This document shows positions 1 through 8,537 of a stretch of DNA of 64,000 bases, piece by piece. The notes below the pieces were generated by a model. The model was not told where the DNA came from, made no database searches, and worked only from the letters and a program-made list of their open reading frames with translations. Numbering within the stretch: position 1 is the first letter of the stretch; every line of letters starts with the position of its first letter. The stretch is taken from contig NZ_JAPCKK010000016.1 of assembly GCF_030705605.1 (NCBI RefSeq), positions 248,001 through 312,000 of the forward strand. Direction: 5' to 3'. The position numbers and the translations under genes were made by a program. The stretch is from Paenibacillus zeirhizosphaerae. GTDB taxonomy: Bacteria > Bacillota > Bacilli > Paenibacillales > Paenibacillaceae.

Positions 1-726
1 ATTTTTAATATGCTGGCCATGCAGACCCAGATAGTCCTGATCCACCATACCTTCGCCGGCCACGTCAAAAAAGACCAGGGTCAGCGGTGCCTTCTCCTCA
101 TCCTTGAATACAAACTGGAAGATGAATGGCTCCTGCATTTTCTCCTTTTGCGTGGAGGAGAGCAGGTCACCGCGCTCAAAGAGCGGCTCCTCGTACAGGG
201 TGCGGAACTTGCGGCTGATCTCTGCGTTCAGCGGCATACACGCAGCGCCGAAATGGTCGGCGGTATAGTGCTGTAGCGTATGAATCAATGAAGTCATATA
301 GACCGATTTGCCCGCCTGCGAAGCCCCGATAATCGAAATGATGTTGCTCGGCACTTTGCCGGCGGTAACGGGCAATTCATTGTGGCAGTGCGGACACAGA
401 CGGCGCCGGGTCAGCTCCCCATAGCGGTCCGTCAGGCCGATCAATACATGGTCGGAATACATGCGGTACTCCTCCGGCACATCATGGGGATGAATAATCG
501 CCTCCATTTCGTACACCTGATCCAGTCCGAACCGCTCCCGATATTTGTTCAGCAGTTCATCCTCTCCAAGCGCAAAATCCTCATCATCCTCGCGATGATG
601 CGTGGCGCGGAAGACCACCTCTTCCGGTGAAAATTTGCTGAAGCAATACGGACAGACAATATCGTAGAACAGCGGCCTTGGCTCAGGCTGCGGCTTCTTT
701 TTGAAAAATTGTTGAAAAAAGCCCAT
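1..726 (-). CDS. Zinc-ribbon P-loop GTPase-like protein (3' end beyond window)
   Basis: The open frame starts at ATG 726 after a GAGGAGG ribosome binding site and is still open at base 1 (242 residues seen). Two CPxC pairs (C25/C28 and C111/C114) look like a split zinc ribbon. A P-loop GASQAGKS follows at residues 134-141, and a GTPase-style G3 motif, DVAG, lies at 221-224 inside a hydrophobic strand. This order fits TRAFAC-type bacterial GTPases that act beside conflict or membrane systems. It is the last visible gene of the leftward tubulin/VWA operon, 15 bases after the previous gene. The specificity motif (NKxD) would lie outside the window, so GTP rather than ATP use is inferred. The effector it controls is unknown. 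Confidence 0.75.
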   Translation of the reverse strand, partial: MGFFQQFFKKKPQPEPRPLFYDIVCPYCFSKFSPEEVVFRATHHREDDEDFALGEDELLNKYRERFGLDQVYEMEAIIHPHDVPEEYRMYSDHVLIGLTDRYGELTRRRLCPHCHNELPVTAGKVPSNIISIIGASQAGKSVYMTSLIHTLQHYTADHFGAACMPLNAEISRKFRTLYEEPLFERGDLLSSTQKEKMQEPFIFQFVFKDEEKAPLTLVFFDVAGEGMVDQDYLGLHGQHIKN

Positions 727-741
727 CACTTATTCCTCCTC

Positions 742-1398
742 TCATTCGGGAATCAGCTCGAACGTGCTCCCATACTTGCGACCGTCGGTGAAAAAAAGAC
801 GCACATACTCGCTAGCGCCCACTTCAATAGGCGGGAGCGCATTTCGCCCGGCCGCAAACGGTCTCGTGAACGGATAGACGGTTCCGTCCTCCTTGTCAAG
901 TGGATACCCGCCCTCCTTCTTCACATAACAGAGCGCTTCCTTGGGAATCGGTATCTCTGCAGTGACAGTGATGCGGACGGTTTTGCGGCGACTGAATAGC
1001 CCCTTTTTGTGATCCACCGTGTAACGGATTTTAGCTTTACCGGTGCTGATTTCCGCGCTATTTGCCCCGTCACTCTGCCGAACAAGCATCATTTGCCCTT
1101 CCTCCATTATACTCGCATACACGGTATAGCGGAGACGGCCGATACCTTCAATCCGGTCCTGATAGCTGCCGAGCGCCTTGTATTCTTCACGGGTAAACAG
1201 CTTCAGTTCCCCGCTGATCGCTGAAGGAGGGGAGCCATCTGCCGGCTCCGCCTCCTGCTTCGCAATATATACCGCCTGCACGCCTTCCGGCCAGCGCCAG
1301 CGGAGCACCACATGATGGTCGTCCAGCCTGCAGGACAGCTCGGAAATGATAGGCATTCCCGGCTGCGCTTCTCTATACTGCATAACCTCTGCCCCCAT
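742..1398 (-). CDS. Beta-sandwich protein of the tubulin/VWA operon
   Basis: I do not recognise a named family. The 218 residues are rich in beta-strand patterns (VVLRWRWPEGVQAVYIAK and RLRYTVYASI), like two consecutive fibronectin-III/Ig-like modules. No signal peptide or membrane segment is visible, so it is probably cytoplasmic. The gene begins 8 bases after the stop of the VWA membrane protein and ends 15 bases before the GTPase, so it belongs to the same transcript. An alternative start at 1383 has a slightly better AGAGG site. Its likely role is an adaptor or scaffold in the same complex. That is inferred from gene order only. Confidence 0.7.
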   Translation of the reverse strand: MGAEVMQYREAQPGMPIISELSCRLDDHHVVLRWRWPEGVQAVYIAKQEAEPADGSPPSAISGELKLFTREEYKALGSYQDRIEGIGRLRYTVYASIMEEGQMMLVRQSDGANSAEISTGKAKIRYTVDHKKGLFSRRKTVRITVTAEIPIPKEALCYVKKEGGYPLDKEDGTVYPFTRPFAAGRNALPPIEVGASEYVRLFFTDGRKYGSTFELIPE

Positions 1399-1406
1399 TT
1401 CCGTCC

Positions 1407-2696
1407 CTAAAATCCTTTACTGCGGCTGTTCCGGTGCGCATCCTCAAACCCTTCTCCTCTTCTGCCAGGCCGAGTGGATACGCCGGTGTCCTTGGCAGCA
1501 GATGATTTGCGGTGGTCACGAATCGGCAGCACAAACGAAAAAAGTGCGATAATGCCTGCCAGCAGCAATGCAGCAAGGAAACGGACAACCGGATCCAGCC
1601 AGATGGAGCCCCGCAGCCCATTCTCCAGCAGGAGACCCGCCAGCAGCCCCGCAGGGACACCGCCAATGGCGAAGTTGCGCGCCAAATAGCGGTTATCGAA
1701 CATTAACCCGAGCGCAAGCCCGATCAGCGCCCCGATGATCGCCAAGGCCACTGTACGGTACACGGCCAGATAAGTGCTCTCCGCATACATGCCTGTGCGT
1801 TCCGTTACCAGCGTCCGGTCGCCAAGGCTGTTGTAAATCTCTCCGAAAACGAGCGAAAGCTGGCCTGCATCCGTTACGTCATAGTAGATTCCTCCGGTCA
1901 TCTGTGCAATCGCCTGCAGCAGTCCAACCCCACCCGAATCCGTGATGCTGAGGCCGACGGTATTGACTTCAATCTGCCGCTCGATATAAGGGGCCAGAGC
2001 ACTCGCCGTATCCAGGTCGCTGTAGCCGTCGGACAACAGAATGACCATGGCACCGTTGTCGTCATTTCCTTGATCTTGGATCTGATCCAGCGTTTCACTC
2101 AAAGCAAGTCCGATATTGGTTCCCGCATCTGTGTTTGGAATCTGATCCAGCTTGTCGTACACGGCCTGCTTGTCGACATCCGTCGCCACCGGTGTAAAAG
2201 GCTGCAGCACCTGAGACTCATCCCCGAATAGGATTACGGACACCCGTTTGTTCCCGTCCATTTGGCTAATCATGTGTTTAGCCGCCGTGATCCGGTCATT
2301 GTTCGGATCGTTTTCTGTCATACTGCCCGAGTTGTCTATGACCAGCACCAAATCGTTAACCTTTTTGGCCCCCGCCGGATTGATTTGATACCCTAATTCC
2401 AAGACTGATCCTGCCGCAAACAGCATAGCCAGCGTAGCCGGCACCAGCAATCTCCACGATAAGCCTGAATAGCGCTGCTTCCATGAAATCCCGTTCAACT
2501 GCGGATTGATCAGCTCGGCGATCAGACAAAACACCCCGATGCACAATGCCATAATTCCGAAATACGCTCCGATGACCAGCCAATGCGGCCACTCGTCAAG
2601 AAAGCGCAGCAGCAGAATCTCCCCGATCACAAACCCTACCGCGCCTCCAATAAGGCTGAACAGCAGCAGGATTATATTTAATTTTCTCTGCATCAT
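1407..2696 (-). CDS. Multi-pass membrane protein with VWA domain
   Basis: There are about three N-terminal membrane segments (residues ~8-28, 40-62, 84-102 in the longer reading). A von Willebrand A domain follows with an intact MIDAS metal site: DNSGSMT, then a threonine in the DAGTN segment, then LLSDGYSD. Three further hydrophobic segments and a basic tail end the protein. VWA domains bind partner proteins through a metal ion. Here the domain sits between two membrane blocks and probably faces outside. The ATG at 2696 is preferred over an upstream TTG (2705) because AAGGGG lies at proper distance from it. It lies between the 784-aa protein and the beta-sandwich protein in the operon and is the second VWA protein of the cluster, with a different topology from the first. 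Confidence 0.85.
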   Translation of the reverse strand: MMQRKLNIILLLFSLIGGAVGFVIGEILLLRFLDEWPHWLVIGAYFGIMALCIGVFCLIAELINPQLNGISWKQRYSGLSWRLLVPATLAMLFAAGSVLELGYQINPAGAKKVNDLVLVIDNSGSMTENDPNNDRITAAKHMISQMDGNKRVSVILFGDESQVLQPFTPVATDVDKQAVYDKLDQIPNTDAGTNIGLALSETLDQIQDQGNDDNGAMVILLSDGYSDLDTASALAPYIERQIEVNTVGLSITDSGGVGLLQAIAQMTGGIYYDVTDAGQLSLVFGEIYNSLGDRTLVTERTGMYAESTYLAVYRTVALAIIGALIGLALGLMFDNRYLARNFAIGGVPAGLLAGLLLENGLRGSIWLDPVVRFLAALLLAGIIALFSFVLPIRDHRKSSAAKDTGVSTRPGRRGEGFEDAHRNSRSKGF

Positions 2697-2738
2697 AACC
2701 CCCAACCCCTTCTCTTTTAGCTCCAGCTTCGTACTTGC

Positions 2739-5093
2739 TTAGCGCATTTCAGGAAGCTGCTCCACAGCGATCCCGTGCAGCTCGTACCCATTCGCGGTAT
2801 ACGTTTCATAATACGTTTTTCCGTTCCTGTACACCATCAAATCTTCCGTATGAAAACCACCCATCAATTGCAGCTTCTCTACTCCACTGCTGCGCTTTTC
2901 GTGTACGAAGCCAGTCTTGTATAAGCGGGATGTGTCATCTACGCCCAGGGCGTAAGGCAGAAATTCACCTTCATAATCACCGAAAAAGTACCGTTCCTCG
3001 TACCTGTGCTCATGTGTATAATCCAGCAGCCTTACATGAATCACCGCATTCTCTTCAAGTGTACGATAGAGTCGCTTAAACAGCTCATCCTGCGGCACGA
3101 TTTGGCGGTTGTTATAATCCGAGGCGACGTTGGCGCGTCGCAGCAGTTCTTCCTCGAACGTCTGCTTAAACGGCTCCGCACTCAGGATCAGGCTGCGGCA
3201 GGTAAGGAGCAATCGATCTACCAAGCCCTCCATTCCGTTATGAAGCAGCTCTGCAGCCGGTCCCATAAATCGATCCTCGAAGAACACCTGCCTACCCCGC
3301 CTCGTCTCCGTCTCCGTCATGATCGCTGCAGTCACATGTTCATAATACTCGAACAGATTCTGTCCAGTATACTGATCAGCCAGCCGAATGCTGTCTTCAG
3401 AAGCCGTTCGCAGTTCCAGCTTCACCTGCTCCAGCTCCGCAGCCAGCACTTGGGTCTGCCTGTGGAACTGCTCCAACACAGCCTCACAGCGGCGGAGAAT
3501 CTCAAGCTCTGTATAAAGCCGCAGCATGTTCAGCTTGTGACTGTAGACCGTTTCCGTCAAATAACGGATCAAGCTGCGCGTATTATGCTTATCCAGCAGC
3601 GGCAAACGCTGAAATGGCTGATCCTCGACGGAGGCGGCATACAGAGCTTCCAGCTCCGCGCCGCTAACGGCAAGATCACGAGCCATATCACGGATGAGGC
3701 TGCGCAGGGCGCTGAGCACACTGCCAGCCTCCTGCTCATCCGTCCATTCCAGCAGCTCATAGATACCTGCATCTCCGGCGGCGGCTGATAGAGATACCTT
3801 ACTGCGCAGCCATGATTCCGTATCAAAGGACCGAAGCCGATCAGCGGCTTCCTCCTCAAAATTTTGTCTAAAGAACATGCGGCAGCCCTCTCCAAACAAC
3901 GCTTTCTCCGCCTCCTGCAGCGTCATTCTCTTCAGAGAACCGTAACCCACGCCGGAAGTCATGAGGCCGGTCATATCCCCGATTGCGGACCGGTCCGGCA
4001 GCAGACTGTCCAGCAAAGCCGTCCGGTCAGAAGCATCCAAGCCGAAATACGCCAGCTTCTCGCGCATGCTCCAATCCCTACTGCTCTTCAGGCGCTCCAG
4101 AAGCTGTACATAGAAATGATACAGCACCGTCAGGGCAATCGATTCGTTCGGTCTCTTCACACGTGAAAATCCTGCCGACACATATCCCGCCCGGCCTGAT
4201 CCGGTCATAATGTTATTCTTGAAAGAGGTGTTGTTATACCCGCCATCCTGCGGCCGGTACTGCTCCGCTGTCCTGCTGCGGTTCTTGAGGAGCTGGATGT
4301 GGCAAATCATTTCGCAATTCTGGCGCAGCTCATCCTGCACGATCATTCCCCGCTCGTCCTTATCCGAAAGCAGGTAGACCAGATCGAATAGCGGAGCCGG
4401 GGCATGCTCTACCTGAATCGCCAGCCGCTCCTCTGTCATATGCAAGGGGGCGGAGAATGTGAATTCCGGACTCTGCATCCATTCGAGCTCACGGAGGAAG
4501 GCGACGTTAATAGCGCTGCTGTAGCCATACTGTTCTTCAGGGCTCTCCTCCATCAAGGTGTACAGATCTGTTTGCACTGACTTGAAGGATTGGCCAAGGA
4601 TATAATCCGCCAACAACGTGATTTCAGCTACGACAGCGTTAAGCGCATCATCAGCGCAAGTAATCACAGACAAGTGTACCCGTTCAAAGGAAGAGTACAG
4701 CTTCCCGTATTCCGCTAGCTGCCGGCCGGCCTTCCGCAGAACCGCATTCAGTTGCACGAGCTGCTCTTCATTGTTATAAAAAGCCCGGTGCAGCCCGCTT
4801 CTCTTCGTCTTGTTATCCAATTCCTCAAGCGGCGGAATGACATGTCCGAAAGCACCACCGGATGTACGCAACGCTTCAGCCTGTGCAGCAACATGAATGT
4901 AGGCAACACCGGCGCTATTGTCCCATTTGCGGCTGTTGATTTCCATCACCGTTTTGAGCGCCATGCCGCACCGGCCTCCGATAAAGAGAAACACAGCGGG
5001 GTAATGGATGCTGCTGCGTCCGTCCCCACTGCCGATCAGTTGATCTTCCGCGCTGGCATAGGCCTCCGCAAACTGTCTCAGTTTCTCACTCAT
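2739..5093 (-). CDS. Large protein of unknown family, partner of the tubulin-like protein
   Basis: 784 residues. I recognise no family with certainty. The N-terminus has a hydrophobic strand followed by a glycine turn (AVFLFIGGRCGMALK, about residues 33-47), resembling the start of a Rossmann/tubulin-type nucleotide fold. No GGGTGxG-like phosphate loop follows where one would be expected. The middle is helical, and the last ~120 residues look beta-rich. No signal peptide or membrane segment is seen. It starts only 3 bases after the stop of the tubulin-like gene, so translation is probably coupled. One reading is a divergent, nucleotide-binding-deficient tubulin-like subunit. Another is a helical adaptor. 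A structure prediction would decide. Confidence 0.7.
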   Translation of the reverse strand: MSEKLRQFAEAYASAEDQLIGSGDGRSSIHYPAVFLFIGGRCGMALKTVMEINSRKWDNSAGVAYIHVAAQAEALRTSGGAFGHVIPPLEELDNKTKRSGLHRAFYNNEEQLVQLNAVLRKAGRQLAEYGKLYSSFERVHLSVITCADDALNAVVAEITLLADYILGQSFKSVQTDLYTLMEESPEEQYGYSSAINVAFLRELEWMQSPEFTFSAPLHMTEERLAIQVEHAPAPLFDLVYLLSDKDERGMIVQDELRQNCEMICHIQLLKNRSRTAEQYRPQDGGYNNTSFKNNIMTGSGRAGYVSAGFSRVKRPNESIALTVLYHFYVQLLERLKSSRDWSMREKLAYFGLDASDRTALLDSLLPDRSAIGDMTGLMTSGVGYGSLKRMTLQEAEKALFGEGCRMFFRQNFEEEAADRLRSFDTESWLRSKVSLSAAAGDAGIYELLEWTDEQEAGSVLSALRSLIRDMARDLAVSGAELEALYAASVEDQPFQRLPLLDKHNTRSLIRYLTETVYSHKLNMLRLYTELEILRRCEAVLEQFHRQTQVLAAELEQVKLELRTASEDSIRLADQYTGQNLFEYYEHVTAAIMTETETRRGRQVFFEDRFMGPAAELLHNGMEGLVDRLLLTCRSLILSAEPFKQTFEEELLRRANVASDYNNRQIVPQDELFKRLYRTLEENAVIHVRLLDYTHEHRYEERYFFGDYEGEFLPYALGVDDTSRLYKTGFVHEKRSSGVEKLQLMGGFHTEDLMVYRNGKTYYETYTANGYELHGIAVEQLPEMR

Positions 5094-5096
5094 GGC

Positions 5097-8000
5097 TTAC
5101 TTCAGCCTTCTGCGGATATCGTTAAGCTTACCCGCCATTTCTCTATAGAAGGTGTACAGCTCCTCGCCATTGGCCAGCTCAACCCGCTCATACTGCAGTT
5201 GATCGCGCCCTTCTGTGAACGTTGCGGCCAGTTCCTCAAGCCTTGCCAGGAGAGCGGTGATATCCTCCGAAGCGGTCATTTCGGTATCGCGGCGTGTAGC
5301 TTTGCGAAGAAGCATGGCACGGCTTTTCTCGTCCAGTGCGCGGAAATGACTGAACACCTCGTATTCAACATAGCTGCGGCTTTTCAGCACATTGGCAAAC
5401 GGCTCCCAAGCCTCCTCCTCCGGGTCACGGTCATATACATACAGCGCGCCTTTTTTGGTGATGGTGCTCGTATACAGTGCTTCGATGAATTGATCCAGCC
5501 ATTTCTCCTCATCCTGGAACTTATCCAGCACAGCACCAAGCTCGGCCACTTTGGCCTGGATACCCTCGCGTTTCGCCAATTCGTCACGTACAACGCGTGA
5601 CATTCCCGGCGAACGGATCAGGTTCTCCTGCGCCATCTCTTCGTTGATGCTGCCAAAGATATCCTTCACATATTCAGTCTCAAGTCCTTCGGTCAGTAAC
5701 CCTTTCAGCGAATCGAAGGCGCGCTTCACTTCACCAAGGTTCGGCTTGGAATCATTGAGACGCATATCATAACCCGCAAGTATGGCCTTGAGGTCGAGCG
5801 GACGTGTCTTCACCACTTCATATCTGCTGCTTGTATTCTGGTCGTCGCCTTTCAGACGGATGATGCCTGCGATAGAAGCACGGGCAAATTCTTCCCGCAC
5901 ACGCGCATTATATTCCTTAACACGCGGATTGACGTAAATATCCCCCCACGACTTTTCCGGGATCGGGGATGGCAGGAATGTCCAGTTGTTCTGGGCAGTC
6001 TGCACAAGATGGCGGCCGATGCCTTCCCTGTCGAGAATCGTTTTTTCATAGCTTTCTTCATATACCTTGAGCGGCGTATATACGAACAGTGGCACACCGT
6101 TGCGTGTATTCAGCCAGAAAATGCGGTTTTTGACCTCGCTCTCCTTGATCGTAAAGTGAGACTTGCCGACCGCGTTGTTCTGGTAGTTGCGGATTCCCTT
6201 CAGGATGCCAGGTGCCTGAACCGGAACGGATACGAAGCCCCAGGAAGGAAAATACAGATTGCCGGAGCTGTTGCTAAGGTGGAAGACCGGTACCGCATCC
6301 TCGTCCAGCCGATTGGCAATATGCCGTTCCACGAACTTCTCAACCGCCTCATCCTGACCGTACTTCATCATGAGGAAATCCTCCATGGAACGGGTGATGA
6401 GGTCACCGAATTTATCGGTCAGGAAATCGGAAATGGAGCTTACGATATCAATCTCCTGCTCCTTTACCCATTGGTTGGAATGGGTCAGCAGCTCCTGGGT
6501 GAAATCACGGATCAGGTCATCACCGTCACGCTTTTCCATCATATTGGAAACCACCGCCGCGATATCCGGCACGCTGACTAAATTCCAGTAGTATGTTTTG
6601 TTGCCCTTATGATCGGTCTGCTCCTCACCGTTAATGAGAATATCTCCGTTCTTGGAGAAGATGGCGCTCAGAGCGTTCAGAATCTCGGAATATACATTAT
6701 AAATACGGCTGTTTTCCTGATTCAGCAGCTCATACAAATCTTCATAAAACTCGATCAACTGCTCCGTGCGCTCCACATCGGCGCGCAGCCAGTACTCATT
6801 GATTTTGGCTTCAATATAAGCATTTTTCTTCTTGTCCTTGGAGACAAAGGCGCTCTTCGCGTCGCCCATTTTGTCATTGGCCTGCTCGCGTGCGGCTTCG
6901 ATATCCCTTGGAATCCGGTGCAGACTCTCGCGCAGCGTCTCAATGTAAGACAGCAGCATCTTCAGCAGGCAGAAGCCTTTCTCCGTATAAATGAGACGGG
7001 ATACATAGAATGGCCCCTGCTCCGGATGCAGGAACATGCGCCGGATCTGATCTGTGAACTGGCCGACAATCTCCCCGGGAAGCTGCTTCTTCGCCTTGAT
7101 GTATTCCTCACGGGCACGGGTCAAGAAGTTTTGCTCCAGCTCGGTGTCCATGTTTACGACCTGCATCTTCACCACATTGCTATAGCTGAGTCTTTCGCTG
7201 TTCTCATAGCCAGGCAGCGGCTCAGGAACGCGAGATTCGAAATTTTTGATCATGCTGTCGAGATCTACGCCAAGCTTACGTGCAAACTTCTCCACTTCCT
7301 CCTGTCCGGGAACCTTCTCAAACATCTTCTCCATCTTGCCGAACAAGCGATAAGCGAGGTAGGTCGTCATTTCCTCCACAGGCAGGACGGCGGACGAAGC
7401 ACCGATAATGTTGTATTCATAGTTGGCCGGATACGCCCGGTTCATCTGTGCAATGTTAGTGCGGATATTGCTGATGTAGTCATGAATGGCGAACTCCTCG
7501 CCGGACTGCTTTTCTTCGCTGGCCATGAAGTTGGTAATATTCTCAGCCGTCACGTTCATGCAGTAATCATAAGCGTTCTCCAGCAGCTTGCCTTCTGTGT
7601 TCGTAGCCGAGATCAAGTGACAAAGGTTAAACGGCGGCAAGGGCGAGTTCACCGTCAAAATACTCCCGTACTGCTGCTTGAATCGTTCGCCGCGACTGTC
7701 CACGTTCATCCAGTAGTCCAGCTCCTTCAATGCGGCATACCCATTCTTCTTGATATATTCGCGCGTATGCTCGCTCAGGCTTTTGTTCGCCAGATTGACA
7801 TCAGGCGTGAATAAATAACCAAGGGTGTTCACCCGGTCAATGCCCGCAGAGCCGTAATCCCGTTCGATAATGCCTCTTACGATATACGAAATATCCAGGA
7901 ACGTGCCGCTGCCGGTCCCACCGGATAGTCCGGAGAGCAGGAATACCATCAATTTTTTGTTCGTGCCGACTGACAGTGTCTTGATCTTCTTGTCGATGCT

Positions 8001-8486
8001 CTGTACAACCTGGTTAATCTTGGTGAACAGCAGCAGCCGTCCGGCCTGACGCACACCGGCGGCACCGTTCATGCCGTCGGTAATGCTCAGCTCCGGCGAC
8101 AGCCATTCGGTTATGTACGGCTCCAGGATACTGCGGTTTTGCAGCAGACCGCCGATTTCCGCATTGGACAGCAGCACGAATTCATTAATTGGGTCGAGAC
8201 CGATGCCCTTGTACTTTTTGTTCCGGTCCTGTTCATTGGTTTCAAAGGCGAGGAATTCGACATTGTCCGGTTTATCGGACTTTTTCTTGGATACCGGGTC
8301 CTCCGGCAGCTTGAAGCGGCGGTTGATCTGATATTTCAGGCGCAGCAGGGCATCGATGCCCGTGCCGCCCAGACCGATGATCAAAATCGGATTGTCAATC
8401 GTGTCTACCCGGATCTTCTCGCTGACGATGCCGCCGCCAAGCGAGACGTCCAATTGCTGGATATGCTCTCTGACTACTGGTTTCAT
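5097..8486 (-). CDS. Tubulin/FtsZ-like protein (Tubulin_2 type)
   Basis: 1129 residues. The N-terminal strand-loop LIIGLGGTGIDALLRLK (about 35-52) is a tubulin/FtsZ-type first nucleotide loop. GLSGGTGSGTFLD at 186-198 is the tubulin signature loop that contacts GTP phosphates. The protein is far longer than FtsZ (~350-400 aa). About 700 mostly helical residues follow the GTPase part, as in the Tubulin_2 family (Pfam PF13809). Family knowledge suggests a cytoplasmic, GTP-dependent polymer or scaffold rather than the division protein. It is flanked by VWA, GTPase and unknown genes in one operon. The start ATG 8486 follows AGGGGG. The function of the complex is not established. Confidence 0.88.
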   Translation of the reverse strand: MKPVVREHIQQLDVSLGGGIVSEKIRVDTIDNPILIIGLGGTGIDALLRLKYQINRRFKLPEDPVSKKKSDKPDNVEFLAFETNEQDRNKKYKGIGLDPINEFVLLSNAEIGGLLQNRSILEPYITEWLSPELSITDGMNGAAGVRQAGRLLLFTKINQVVQSIDKKIKTLSVGTNKKLMVFLLSGLSGGTGSGTFLDISYIVRGIIERDYGSAGIDRVNTLGYLFTPDVNLANKSLSEHTREYIKKNGYAALKELDYWMNVDSRGERFKQQYGSILTVNSPLPPFNLCHLISATNTEGKLLENAYDYCMNVTAENITNFMASEEKQSGEEFAIHDYISNIRTNIAQMNRAYPANYEYNIIGASSAVLPVEEMTTYLAYRLFGKMEKMFEKVPGQEEVEKFARKLGVDLDSMIKNFESRVPEPLPGYENSERLSYSNVVKMQVVNMDTELEQNFLTRAREEYIKAKKQLPGEIVGQFTDQIRRMFLHPEQGPFYVSRLIYTEKGFCLLKMLLSYIETLRESLHRIPRDIEAAREQANDKMGDAKSAFVSKDKKKNAYIEAKINEYWLRADVERTEQLIEFYEDLYELLNQENSRIYNVYSEILNALSAIFSKNGDILINGEEQTDHKGNKTYYWNLVSVPDIAAVVSNMMEKRDGDDLIRDFTQELLTHSNQWVKEQEIDIVSSISDFLTDKFGDLITRSMEDFLMMKYGQDEAVEKFVERHIANRLDEDAVPVFHLSNSSGNLYFPSWGFVSVPVQAPGILKGIRNYQNNAVGKSHFTIKESEVKNRIFWLNTRNGVPLFVYTPLKVYEESYEKTILDREGIGRHLVQTAQNNWTFLPSPIPEKSWGDIYVNPRVKEYNARVREEFARASIAGIIRLKGDDQNTSSRYEVVKTRPLDLKAILAGYDMRLNDSKPNLGEVKRAFDSLKGLLTEGLETEYVKDIFGSINEEMAQENLIRSPGMSRVVRDELAKREGIQAKVAELGAVLDKFQDEEKWLDQFIEALYTSTITKKGALYVYDRDPEEEAWEPFANVLKSRSYVEYEVFSHFRALDEKSRAMLLRKATRRDTEMTASEDITALLARLEELAATFTEGRDQLQYERVELANGEELYTFYREMAGKLNDIRRRLK

Positions 8487-8537
8487 ATTTCTACCCCCTG
8501 GATAACTTTATAATTGAATGATTGGATCATGATTGGA

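Noticed and set aside
6609..7814. 401-codon rightward open frame opposite the tubulin-like gene
   Set aside because: It is antisense to a strongly supported gene, has no ribosome site or recognisable motif, and its composition follows the complementary codons.
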